From Entomospira culicis (GTDB lineage Bacteria > Spirochaetota > Spirochaetia > WRBN01): DNA of 64,000 nucleotides. Positions 7,953 to 15,344 of the stretch are shown here, piece after piece. Under the pieces are notes generated by a model that did no database searches, had not been told where the DNA came from, and worked only from the letters and a program-made list of their open reading frames with translations. The stretch spans positions 193,433 to 257,432 of the forward strand of contig NZ_CP118181.1 in the NCBI RefSeq assembly GCF_028748145.1. Reading direction: 5' to 3'. The position numbers were made by a program, and so were the translations under genes. The first letter of the stretch is position 1, and each line of letters starts with the position of its first letter.

Positions 7953-9089
7953 ATGAAAAGAGAGAGTGTGGGCGCGTGGATGGCGTTGGTGCAGGAGCAA
8001 ATAACCCCGATGATTTATGAGCGAAGAGAGCAATTTTTGTTGGCGTTATTGGTGATTTTGTCGGGTAAGCATTTGGGTTTGCGGGGAAGGCGTGGGGTGG
8101 GCAAGAGCTTTTTTACGCAATTGCTCGAACCGCTTACGCCTTTTGCCGGTTATCCGTCGATTACCGAGCTAGCGAGCGATGCCTCTTTTGACAACGCGCT
8201 GGTGGTAGAGGTCTCGGGGTTGACGCAAGAGAATTCGTTGATGCAGATGGTGCACGACCGTTTGCGCACGTGGGCGTTGCCTATTCCTGAGTTTTCGTTG
8301 GTTTCGGTGATAGAGGAGGCGCGTAGTGTACCCATTCCTGCTGAAATTTTGTCGATATTAACGAAGAGCGCTTTAGAATTAGGTATTTCGGCGAGAGACT
8401 GGGCAGATTATATCGATGTGATGACAGTTAGCGCATATTATAATGAAAGAGAAATTGTGGATTGGGCGGATGTCTCAGTGGTGCGTAAGTTGGGCTTTGC
8501 CGTGCCGATGGTGAGTGAGAATGGTCAGTATAGCCTTATCGATAAGGAGTTGACTTTACTGGAGCTAGACTTGGAGAATCAGTATCGCCAACAGCAGAGT
8601 GCGCGTAAATTGCGTCGTTTTAGCCTGATGATTAAGGGGCAAGAGAGTGAGACCTGTCGCTTTTTATACAACGGCGAGGAGAGCCACATGCTCCTCTCTA
8701 GCTACCAACAGTTGCTTATCCATCGCGATAGATATATTAGTCTCTCATTTTATCAGCCTTCGGGTTATGGCTTGGCGGCGCGCCCCTTTAAAGAGAGCTT
8801 CAAACTCTCTGATGACTTTACCCTTGTGGATAGTGAGGGGCGTTATTATGAGCTACTCACCGAGCAAATACCTGCAACGCGTCATCTGTCGCTCTTAACG
8901 CAACAGTATATTGGCGCGCAGTTGGATGCAATTTTACAAAAATTATTAGAGATCGCCAAGAGTCAACATAAAGAGATAAAAAATATCTTTTTGGTGGAAG
9001 AATTGGGATCTACGGGCATCGCGCCAGAGGTGCATGACTATAATATTATGCATCGTATTCGTGCGATTAAGGCAAAAATTTCTGGATAA
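7953..9089 (+). CDS. RavA/MoxR-like AAA+ protein lacking the Walker B core
   Basis: 378 residues. The first 65 look like the start of a RavA-type MoxR ATPase: ERREQFLLALLVILSGKH followed by a P-loop GRRGVGKSFF (about residues 44-53). Next, where Walker B, sensor 1 and the Arg finger should come, only about 55 unrelated residues follow. The text then resumes with a RavA-like lid: PIPAEILSILTKSALELG and VMTVSAYYNEREIVDWADVSVVRK (about 125-180). The C-terminal 190 residues are beta-rich and acidic and match nothing I know. No viaA (VWA partner) is adjacent. No well-placed RBS is present for the first ATG; an alternative ATG is at 7980. Hydrolysis of ATP is doubtful; nucleotide binding is possible. 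Confidence 0.65.
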   Translation: MKRESVGAWMALVQEQITPMIYERREQFLLALLVILSGKHLGLRGRRGVGKSFFTQLLEPLTPFAGYPSITELASDASFDNALVVEVSGLTQENSLMQMVHDRLRTWALPIPEFSLVSVIEEARSVPIPAEILSILTKSALELGISARDWADYIDVMTVSAYYNEREIVDWADVSVVRKLGFAVPMVSENGQYSLIDKELTLLELDLENQYRQQQSARKLRRFSLMIKGQESETCRFLYNGEESHMLLSSYQQLLIHRDRYISLSFYQPSGYGLAARPFKESFKLSDDFTLVDSEGRYYELLTEQIPATRHLSLLTQQYIGAQLDAILQKLLEIAKSQHKEIKNIFLVEELGSTGIAPEVHDYNIMHRIRAIKAKISG

Positions 9090-9231
9090 TAGCGAATTTT
9101 GGTGAAAGTTTAGTAATTTTTATGCAATATGATAAAAAAAGTAGATTTTTATAAATCATTGTAAGGTAAAAAAATAGCTCCTTAGGTGACGTTTATATCA
9201 AAAAAAGATGAAGAAAATGTGTTTTTTTTGG

Positions 9232-9260
9232 TTGACAACGTTAAACAGTCGGTTTAGAAT
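9232..9260 (+). promoter_or_regulatory. Strong promoter of the porin-like gene
   Basis: Perfect -35 TTGACA (9232-9237), 17-bp spacer, TAGAAT (9255-9260). An RBS AAGGAG at 9293-9298 precedes the ATG by six bases. Confidence 0.85.
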
Positions 9261-9290
9261 GTAAGTATTACCAGTGGTAATATCGCTTAC
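9261..9290 (+). promoter_or_regulatory. Palindromic operator or 5' UTR hairpin of the porin-like gene
   Basis: A perfect inverted repeat ATTACC-AGT-GGTAAT (9267-9281) starts at the predicted transcription start, nested in a second pair GTAAG (9261-9265) / CTTAC (9286-9290). It lies between the -10 and the RBS, so it could be a repressor site or an mRNA-stabilising 5' hairpin. Confidence 0.55.
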
Positions 9291-9304
9291 TTAAGGAGTA
9301 AAAA

Positions 9305-10801
9305 ATGAAAAAAGTGTTGTTGCTCTTAGCGGGATTCATGGCTGTTAGCACCATGGTCTTTGCGCAAGAAGAGGAAGGGGAGAACACCGATGCACAGGAG
9401 CAGAGTGAGGCTCAAAGTGAAAGCCGTTTCATCAATGAAATGACCTTTAGCGGTGAGATGCGCTTCTCTACCCAGATGAACATGGATGGCACCTCTTATG
9501 TGCACGTTGATCAATCAGAACTCAACTTTAACTACAAATTCACCAAGTACACCGGTGTGAACATGCAGTTGCAATTGGGTAAGTTTGGTGGCGAATGGAG
9601 CGGTGGTTTCTGGAATGCCGAAGATCCTAACCTTGAAGACAAGGTAACCAGTAGCAACTCCCATGGATACACCGACATTTTGGGTGAGCTTGGGATGGAT
9701 GACCATGTAGGCTTGAAGTTTACCATTGGTCTTATCACCGATAACTCCAACTATCTTGCCGACAAGCACGCATTGGGCTTTGGTTTCATGAGTGGTGATG
9801 ATATCCAAACTGACGTAGTAAAAGATAAGTGGAATATCCGCTGGGATGTGCCTATCTACGCACTATCTGATACCTTCCCGCTCAAGATTTGGATGATCCA
9901 CGATGCGGACTTCAGCCGATCTAACAACGACTTTAGCACCATCTTGAATATCGAGAGCGAAGGCATGACCCTCATGGACGGCGCACTCGCTATCGACTGG
10001 AACATCTACTACGCCTACATCGGCTCTGCACAGTGGGGCATTGACGGTGGGCGCGATACTGGTAACGTTGATGCTGATGGAAACCCTATTCTTGAGGGTG
10101 GTTGGCTTAGAGATCCAGATGGTAATCCAGAGGGTTGGTATGGTGTTGGACGCAAGCTAGAGCAACACACCGTTGGTGGTTCTGGTGGTGTCAGCTACAA
10201 CCTTAACGACGACATGCGCATTGGTTTTGCTTTTGCTGCCGACTTTGGTATGTACACCCATGGTAAAGAATACTTTGGTGAGGGTGTACAGTGGCATGGT
10301 GCCTCTCTCAATGATACTGCTACTGCGCTTGGTGTGGCTTATCTCAATCGTTTTGGATTTACCACCGGTTTGCGCTATACGTGGACAGATATGATTCGTT
10401 TTAACATTGGTTATGGTCAAAAGCTTCAGATGAAGCCTGTTGATAGTGCGAGTGAGGCAACTTTTACCGAGCGCCACGCCCTTGCCATGCGCTTTGACCT
10501 CTTGATGTTCTCTAAATTCTTTGAGGTTTACGGCGGTATGAGCGTTGACCTTCGCAAGAATGAGTCTGTCGAGCAATACTTCGGGCACTCTCTACAGGGT
10601 TACGAGCGCTTTGGTTTTGACATGGGTATGAAGTTTGTCGGTATTAGCAACATGGAGCTTTTGTTGGGTTACTTTGTGGGTAACAAGTACAATGGTGGTA
10701 TCGACGATACCAACCACTGGGACAACCGCTTCCCTCACGCTAATGGTGAGTCTGGTTCTTTCGGAAACCACATGTATATCCGCACCAAGTTTTGGTGGTA
10801 G
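9305..10801 (+). CDS. Large outer-membrane porin-like protein
   Basis: 498 residues. Signal peptide MKKVLLLLAGFMAVSTMVFA, then a short acidic, Glu/Gln-rich linker (about 21-40) and a long region of alternating amphipathic strands rich in Gly, Tyr, Trp and Asn, ending in YIRTKFWW, an aromatic C-terminus as outer-membrane barrels have. Codon use is C-rich in wobble positions compared with neighbours (AAC, TAC, ACC), as expected for a very highly expressed gene. It has a near-consensus promoter, a palindrome at the start site and a strong terminator, so it is a regulated single unit. Exact porin family not recognised; a major porin of this cell is my inference. Confidence 0.75.
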   Translation: MKKVLLLLAGFMAVSTMVFAQEEEGENTDAQEQSEAQSESRFINEMTFSGEMRFSTQMNMDGTSYVHVDQSELNFNYKFTKYTGVNMQLQLGKFGGEWSGGFWNAEDPNLEDKVTSSNSHGYTDILGELGMDDHVGLKFTIGLITDNSNYLADKHALGFGFMSGDDIQTDVVKDKWNIRWDVPIYALSDTFPLKIWMIHDADFSRSNNDFSTILNIESEGMTLMDGALAIDWNIYYAYIGSAQWGIDGGRDTGNVDADGNPILEGGWLRDPDGNPEGWYGVGRKLEQHTVGGSGGVSYNLNDDMRIGFAFAADFGMYTHGKEYFGEGVQWHGASLNDTATALGVAYLNRFGFTTGLRYTWTDMIRFNIGYGQKLQMKPVDSASEATFTERHALAMRFDLLMFSKFFEVYGGMSVDLRKNESVEQYFGHSLQGYERFGFDMGMKFVGISNMELLLGYFVGNKYNGGIDDTNHWDNRFPHANGESGSFGNHMYIRTKFWW

Positions 10802-10825
10802 ATACGACATTATTGTAAAAAAACG

Positions 10826-10856
10826 AGTCAAGGGGAGCGATCTCCTTGACTTTTTT
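10826..10856 (+). terminator. Terminator of the porin-like gene
   Basis: Stem AGTCAAGGGGA / TCTCCTTGACT (one G-U pair, 11 bp) with a four-base loop, then a seven-T run. The 3' arm also supplies the -35 box of the next gene. Confidence 0.9.
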
Positions 10857-10875
10857 GTCGATAATTAGCTATACT
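10846..10875 (+). promoter_or_regulatory. Promoter of the 35-residue membrane protein gene
   Basis: TTGACT (10846-10851, inside the terminator's 3' arm), 18-bp spacer, TATACT (10870-10875). AAGGAG follows at 10891-10896, upstream of the ATG at 10904. Confidence 0.6.
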
Positions 10876-10903
10876 TTTCTCATTCCACACAAGGAGCTTC
10901 ATC

Positions 10904-11011
10904 ATGAAAGCAAAGATTATCACAGGATTACTTTGGGGCGCAACCTTCTTCTTCTTTTTGGGGGTGATTTACGCCACGCTCTTATTTATTCTCACATTGA
11001 TGGAAATTTAG
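10904..11011 (+). CDS. Small single-pass membrane protein (35 residues)
   Basis: A short frame starting MKAKIITGLLWGATFFFF and ending LMEI. Nearly all of it is one long hydrophobic helix (about residues 6-33) with a positively charged N-terminus, the usual form of a small inner-membrane protein. The RBS AAGGAG is at a good distance, and it has its own promoter. The next membrane-protein gene starts 9 bp after its stop, so both are probably on one mRNA. Short length means it might escape automatic calling. No family recognised. Confidence 0.65.
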   Translation: MKAKIITGLLWGATFFFFLGVIYATLLFILTLMEI

Positions 11012-11020
11012 CGCCTCCTC

Positions 11021-11782
11021 ATGACCATTAATGCGCGTAACCGTATTATCTTATTGTTGTTAATAAGCAACATAGTCGCGGTAGCTCTTCTTGCCTACTG
11101 GATTAGCTCCGTACGCGTCTCACTCGATCTGGTTGCCACCACGAATATTATGGGCTCAATGCTCTTAGCCCTAGCCATTTTCCTCTCCATCTATCTGCTC
11201 TTTCCTAAAACCAACGCTCCAGAGTTAATGGTATTATTAAGTTACGCATTGGGATTAGCCTTACAAGGCATGCGTTTACTGCTCTTTTTTCCCCTTCTCT
11301 TATCCGAGCAAAGCTTACAGATATTTGGTTTATCTTTAGCGATTTTTGGCTATTTTTTAGCGCTCTCCTCGCTTCTCTTTATGAGCCTAGTTGAGCTTGG
11401 TGCGATCAAAATCCACATCGATGCGTTTTTGCTCTACTACGCGATGATCCTTTATATTTTTATCTTGCATCAGCCCATCCAAACGCTCGCCTCGCTGGAG
11501 AGCTACCTGCTCCCCGTCATCGATCCTTACGCCTTAACGCTCTTGCGCACCGTGCTATCTGGGTTGACCGGATTTGTTCTTCTCCTGCTTCTCTGGAGCA
11601 AAGACGACGCACAAAAGCCTTACTTCGCCGCTACCATCATCTTATTGATTCTCGGGTTACGTACCACTTGGCTAACGCCTACCCTGATAGGCAGTATGGT
11701 GGGGTTTTTGTTACAAGCGCTAGGGTTGTCGCTACTCTTTATCTTGATACGTAGAAGGTATCTATGGTTTAGATGGACATAA
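11021..11782 (+). CDS. Multi-pass membrane protein of unknown function
   Basis: 253 residues with about seven to eight predicted membrane helices covering most of the chain, short loops, and a basic C-terminus (RRRYLWFRW). No enzyme or transporter signature is seen. It follows the 35-residue membrane protein closely and lacks a good RBS, so translation may depend on the upstream gene. Its 3' end overlaps the oppositely directed cca gene by 14 bp. The arrangement resembles sensor-domain-type 7TM proteins but nothing confirms that. Confidence 0.65.
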   Translation: MTINARNRIILLLLISNIVAVALLAYWISSVRVSLDLVATTNIMGSMLLALAIFLSIYLLFPKTNAPELMVLLSYALGLALQGMRLLLFFPLLLSEQSLQIFGLSLAIFGYFLALSSLLFMSLVELGAIKIHIDAFLLYYAMILYIFILHQPIQTLASLESYLLPVIDPYALTLLRTVLSGLTGFVLLLLLWSKDDAQKPYFAATIILLILGLRTTWLTPTLIGSMVGFLLQALGLSLLFILIRRRYLWFRWT

Positions 11783-13091
11783 AGAATTTTGTTGCGTGTA
11801 GCAAGTTGTTTTTGGTGTTGAATTCAGGATCATCAAGGACAAGTTCTAGTAATTGCTGAAGGAACTCCCCCACGCGAGGACCAGCGGGTACGCCCACCTC
11901 AATCAGTTCCGCCCCATTGATTGCCAATTGCTGTATCGTAATGGGTGGATCTTGCGCGATAATGTTTTTAACCCGTTGATAAAATTCTTCCAATTCATAC
12001 ACCGCGCGTCCACAGGCTTGGTAGAGCGCCTTGTTGAGGAGGACAATCTCTTCGACATGTTCAATTTTTACTTGTGAAAGCCAGCGTCGAATATCAGCAT
12101 CGCTCCAGAGGTCAAGGAGAATAAGCTCTTGATAGCGAATAAGATGGCTCACCTTTTGTTTGAGCGCGTTGCTCACTTTATAGCGCACTAACAGCTCTTC
12201 GGCTAGCTTGGCACTGCGATAAATCACTTGATAGGCTTCACTGGCAGATTCAAGTTCGCCCAAAGCGCTAAGAAGAATCGCGATGCGTAGATGGAGCATG
12301 CTCTGCGGAGTGTAATCAATTGCCCGTAGCAGGGTTTGCCATAATGTTTGTTCGGGTAAAATAAGCTTTTGATGATAGAAGGCAAGCTCATCAAAGAGTC
12401 CATCCCAGATGCCAAGGTTATAGGCAACTTCTAGGGCGTAGCTGGCTTGCGCGCCGGTAAGGAGTTTTTTCATCTCTTTGGTGATACGCTCTTTGCTGAT
12501 TTTGTGTAGTCCGGGTGCATGCTGATGCATGGCGATAGCAGTAGCCTCATCGAGGACGAAACCTTTAAGCTCTGCCAAAAAACGCACTCCGCGCAAAATG
12601 CGTAAGAGATCTTCTTGAAAGCGCTCGGCAGGCACACCAATCGCAGTGATCTCTTTGTTCTGGATAGCGTCGATACCACCGAGGGGGTCATAAAATTCAC
12701 CATCTAAGATATGATAAGCAATGGCATTGATGGTAAAATCGCGTCTCTTAAGATCTTCATCGATAGATTGGACAAATTGCACGCTCTCGGGGTGGCGCGC
12801 ATCTTCATACTTGCCATCGGTGCGGAACGTGGTTATCTCAAAAGGAATGTTGTGGTAGAGGATGGTTACCGTACCATGGGCGATGCCTGTGGGGATAGTG
12901 TGGCGAAAGATCTTACTTACTTCTTTGGGGGATGCGTCGGTGGCAAGGTCGATATCTAGCGACTCTTTTTCCAAAAAGTGATCGCGTACCGCCCCGCCTA
13001 CGACATAACATTGATAGCCATGATCGGCAAGTTTTTGCGCAATGGCGTGTAAGGTCTCCTGAAATTTAGCAAACGGTTGGCTAGGTAACAT
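11769..13091 (-). CDS. cca: tRNA nucleotidyltransferase (CCA-adding) / poly(A) polymerase family
   Basis: 440 residues with the class II nucleotidyltransferase head: VVGGAVRDHFL, the metal-binding pair in DIDLAT, RRDFTINAIAYH and RILRGVRFLAEL, followed by the RNA-binding helical body (about 200-430). It adds or repairs the tRNA CCA end; the tRNA-Ala gene in this window lacks CCA, so the activity is needed here. The start MLPSQPF overlaps the rbgA stop (ATGTTACCTAG) and has GGAGAG upstream, so the two genes are translationally coupled. A longer frame start inside rbgA is rejected. Poly(A) polymerase activity cannot be separated by eye. Confidence 0.9.
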   Translation of the reverse strand: MLPSQPFAKFQETLHAIAQKLADHGYQCYVVGGAVRDHFLEKESLDIDLATDASPKEVSKIFRHTIPTGIAHGTVTILYHNIPFEITTFRTDGKYEDARHPESVQFVQSIDEDLKRRDFTINAIAYHILDGEFYDPLGGIDAIQNKEITAIGVPAERFQEDLLRILRGVRFLAELKGFVLDEATAIAMHQHAPGLHKISKERITKEMKKLLTGAQASYALEVAYNLGIWDGLFDELAFYHQKLILPEQTLWQTLLRAIDYTPQSMLHLRIAILLSALGELESASEAYQVIYRSAKLAEELLVRYKVSNALKQKVSHLIRYQELILLDLWSDADIRRWLSQVKIEHVEEIVLLNKALYQACGRAVYELEEFYQRVKNIIAQDPPITIQQLAINGAELIEVGVPAGPRVGEFLQQLLELVLDDPEFNTKNNLLHATKFFMSI

Positions 13092-13896
13092 ACGGCGGTC
13101 TCTCCAAGCAGAAGCGACCCAGCTTTCCTCCTCGTAAGTCATTAAAGAGTAAGAGCGCGGTTGCCTCTATGTCCTTTTTATTAAGTGTCGTGGTCAAGGC
13201 GATAAGGTAATCATGCGCATTATCGTGCAGAGGAATTTTGTATCGCTCTATTAGACGATCGGCATAATGGCTCTTTAAAAATAGATAGACCGATGCGAAA
13301 GCTTCACTTGGATGGTAAACTTCGTCGCGTACGGCGGCTAAGACGGCTAATCGTGCAGCAGCCTCTTGATCTTCGAGGTTGGGCCATAGGAGTCCGGGGG
13401 TGTCGTAAATGTCGACACTTTGCGCGTGATAGAGGGTAACTTGCTTGGTTACTCCGGGTTGATTGGCGGCCTTGGCACGGTGTTCGCGGGCGAGGGCATT
13501 GATGATGGTACTCTTGCCACAGTTGGGCACGCCGATGATGAGTGCACGGGGATTGCGCAAACGTTGTTGTTCTTTGGATTTAAAAATTTGTTGAATTTCG
13601 CCTTTGATGCGATCCAAATTTGTTCGTGTTTTGGCAGAAATCGCTAAAGATTTATATTTTTTTTTGGTTTTAAAAAACTCTTGCCACTCATGGAGCATAT
13701 TAGGATCGGCGAGTTCGGCTTTATTGAGGAGGATGATGCGAGGCTTTTTACCTAAGATTTCGTCGAGCATTGGGTTACGTGAGCTTATCGGCGCGCGTGC
13801 ATCAACCACTTCTAGCACCACGTCTACAAGGGGAAGGGTGCTTTTAAGCGTGGCTTTGAGTTTATGCATGTGCCCAGGATACCATTGAATGGCCAT
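13081..13896 (-). CDS. rbgA: Ribosome biogenesis GTPase RbgA (YlqF)
   Basis: 271 residues of the circularly permuted GTPase type: the order is G4 (LLNKAEL, about 57-63), G5 (SAKT), G1 (GVPNCGKST, about 121-129), G3 (DTPGLLWP, about 165), preceded by the family start WYPGHMHKL. It acts late in 50S subunit assembly. The C-terminal helical domain is shorter than in Bacillus. Next to cca and rpsU, it fits a translation cluster. G4 is NKAE rather than NKxD; acceptable in the family but worth noting. Confidence 0.93.
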   Translation of the reverse strand: MAIQWYPGHMHKLKATLKSTLPLVDVVLEVVDARAPISSRNPMLDEILGKKPRIILLNKAELADPNMLHEWQEFFKTKKKYKSLAISAKTRTNLDRIKGEIQQIFKSKEQQRLRNPRALIIGVPNCGKSTIINALAREHRAKAANQPGVTKQVTLYHAQSVDIYDTPGLLWPNLEDQEAAARLAVLAAVRDEVYHPSEAFASVYLFLKSHYADRLIERYKIPLHDNAHDYLIALTTTLNKKDIEATALLLFNDLRGGKLGRFCLERPPYVT

Positions 13897-13933
13897 GATA
13901 GATTACCTTGCCTTATGGGAAGTTTTACAAAGA

Positions 13934-13983
13934 AGGGGTTGGTGATAACTCTTGATATTGCAAGAAATAACTCACCAACTCCC
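13934..13983. repeat. Long hairpin between rpsU and rbgA
   Basis: GGGGTTGGTGA and TCACCAACTCCC form a 12-bp stem (one G-U pair on the plus strand) around an inner TCTTG / CAAGA stem. There is no T-run on the minus strand after it, so it is not a standard terminator; it may process or protect the rpsU mRNA. Confidence 0.5.
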
Positions 13984-14009
13984 TGTAGTAGCTTAGCGGT
14001 TTTTACAAA

Positions 14010-14219
14010 CTAATATTTGCTACCAGTAGCCGTTCGTCTGCTCTTTTTAGCTTGCTTACGAATTAGGGCTTTCTTTTTGCGATTATTGATAGTAGAAGGT
14101 TTTTCGTAGAACTCGCGATTTTTCCACTCACGAATAATGCCCTCTTTCTCAACGATACGCTTAAAACGCTTGATAGCCTTTTCTAGTGGCTCATCATCGT
14201 TTACCTTAATTGTGGCGAT
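14010..14219 (-). CDS. rpsU: Ribosomal protein bS21, with an AUC start codon
   Basis: A 69-residue frame with unmistakable bS21 sequence: [29 protein letters not shown] and a basic tail ending in TGSKY. In the only open frame the family's initiator Met falls on ATC (14217-14219); the codons before it are CTT, TGA, TGA, so no ATG, GTG or TTG is available upstream. An excellent Shine-Dalgarno AAAGGGGGTGAT sits nine bases before this ATC, and a perfect-spacing promoter is just upstream. Initiation at AUC is therefore the simplest reading; a sequencing error is the alternative. bS21 helps initiation of translation in the 30S subunit. Confidence 0.88.
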   Translation of the reverse strand: MATIKVNDDEPLEKAIKRFKRIVEKEGIIREWKNREFYEKPSTINNRKKKALIRKQAKKSRRTATGSKY

Positions 14220-14251
14220 AAGTCATCACCCCCTTTGTCTAAAGATCCCTT

Positions 14252-14280
14252 ATTCTATGCCATTTAACGAGCACTGTCAA
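14252..14280 (-). promoter_or_regulatory. rpsU promoter
   Basis: TTGACA (14275-14280), 17-bp spacer, TAGAAT (14252-14257) on the minus strand. Predicted start near 14245, giving a leader of about 26 bases that is mostly the Shine-Dalgarno. Confidence 0.8.
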
Positions 14281-14290
14281 GAGGGGGGTA

Positions 14291-14319
14291 TTGACAGAAA
14301 TGGCTAGTAAATCTATAAT
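14291..14319 (+). promoter_or_regulatory. Perfect sigma70 consensus promoter, upstream of the TetR gene
   Basis: TTGACA (14291-14296), exactly 17 bp, TATAAT (14314-14319). It is back to back with the rpsU promoter (the -35 boxes are 10 bp apart). The TetR start is 260 bp downstream. Confidence 0.75.
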
Positions 14320-14411
14320 ACTCCTACAAGTGAGAGCCGTTTATTATTTATGATAAGATTTTTTAAAAAAAGTGATGCATTTTATTTTGAAAAGGAATTA
14401 TATAAAAAAGG

Positions 14412-14440
14412 TAGACAATTTAACCAAAATATAGTATATT
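14412..14440 (+). promoter_or_regulatory. Second promoter candidate upstream of the TetR gene
   Basis: TAGACA (14412-14417), 17-bp spacer, TATATT (14435-14440). This would leave a leader of about 130 bases before the TetR gene. Confidence 0.45.
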
Positions 14441-14579
14441 GAGGTTGAGTATGAGTTTTAATGCGTAAGTCTTTCTGCGCTTTTGGTGGAGTCGCTACTA
14501 TCAGGGTGCAGGAGAATGGGAGTATCAACTATTTTTTGAGTCATCAAAATGAACTCGATGTTTATTTAAGGAGAAAAAC

Positions 14580-15257
14580 ATGGAAACAGCGAAAAAAAAG
14601 TATCATTATCAGGCCGACTTGAAGCAGGATCTTCTTGAAAAAGGTATCCAGATTATCTGCGAAAAAGGCGTGAGCGCGCTCACTCTAAAGGCTCTTGCCA
14701 ACGCCCTAGGCGTTACCAGCGCTGCGATGTATCACCACTATTCCGACAAAAAAGCCCTCATGGCTGCGATTGTAGCTAGACGATTGGATGAGTTAAACCT
14801 CTTGCTCGAGGAGCAAGTGTTTGAGCCCTTCAAAGACGATGTTATCGGGATGTTCGTTAAATCCGCGATGGTCATGTACGACTTTTGCGAGGAGCACCCA
14901 GAGTTTTTAATCATTGCCAACGGCGACGCCGTGGATAATTGGGCCGCCTATCCTGCATTAATGGATAGTATGCAACGTATTGTCGCTAAGCCTTTGGCGG
15001 CTATCACGCAAGCACAAGGGGCTGGTGTCATTAAAAGTGGCGATCCTAGAGACTTTTTGCTTATGGCCTTCTCGTCGATTTATGGCTACTTAGTTATTAT
15101 CTTTAGCCGTAAAAAGGCACTGCTTGAGTCGTCTGACCCTAAGACCTTGCGTCGTAACTACTTCGAGGTTGCCTGTAGCGCGATCAATATGATCCGCGTA
15201 AATCAAGGTAGCTGGCGCAGTGAGTTTCAGCAAGTGGAGCAAGCTGTCTTGAAGTAA
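14580..15257 (+). CDS. TetR/AcrR-family transcriptional regulator
   Basis: 225 residues. The N-terminal helix-turn-helix is typical: LTLKALANALGVTSAAMYHHYSDKKAL (in pieces LKALANALGVT, AAMYHHYSDKKAL; about residues 34-62). The ligand domain ends with a TetR_C-like pattern (FLLMAFSSIYGYLVI). RBS AAGGAG is six bases upstream. It has an own terminator. No adjacent efflux pump or enzyme is divergently placed, so its target and ligand are unknown; autoregulation through the long leader is possible. It may or may not control the following secreted proteins. Confidence 0.88.
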   Translation: METAKKKYHYQADLKQDLLEKGIQIICEKGVSALTLKALANALGVTSAAMYHHYSDKKALMAAIVARRLDELNLLLEEQVFEPFKDDVIGMFVKSAMVMYDFCEEHPEFLIIANGDAVDNWAAYPALMDSMQRIVAKPLAAITQAQGAGVIKSGDPRDFLLMAFSSIYGYLVIIFSRKKALLESSDPKTLRRNYFEVACSAINMIRVNQGSWRSEFQQVEQAVLK

Positions 15258-15286
15258 TGCTTCATGACGTAGTTTTGTATAGCGAG

Positions 15287-15320
15287 AATCCTTCCCATCC
15301 CTGATCGGAAGGATTTTTTT
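15287..15320 (+). terminator. Terminator of the TetR gene
   Basis: Stem AATCCTTCC / GGAAGGATT with an 11-base loop, followed by a T-run. Confidence 0.85.
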
Positions 15321-15344
15321 ATCCATACGTTGAGGAGACTAATC

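Larger units (their letters stand above)
14220..14579. other. 360-bp intergenic region between rpsU and the TetR gene
   Basis: Apart from the three promoters listed separately, the stretch is A/T-rich and holds no gene I can support. There are two short open frames, one of about 30 codons from 14350 (begins MIRFFKKSDAFYFEKE) and one of about 53 codons from 14460 running into the TetR gene, and a third short stretch resembling a TPR half-repeat (GEWEYQLFFES, near 14510). None has a good RBS. They may be gene remains. Confidence 0.4.
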
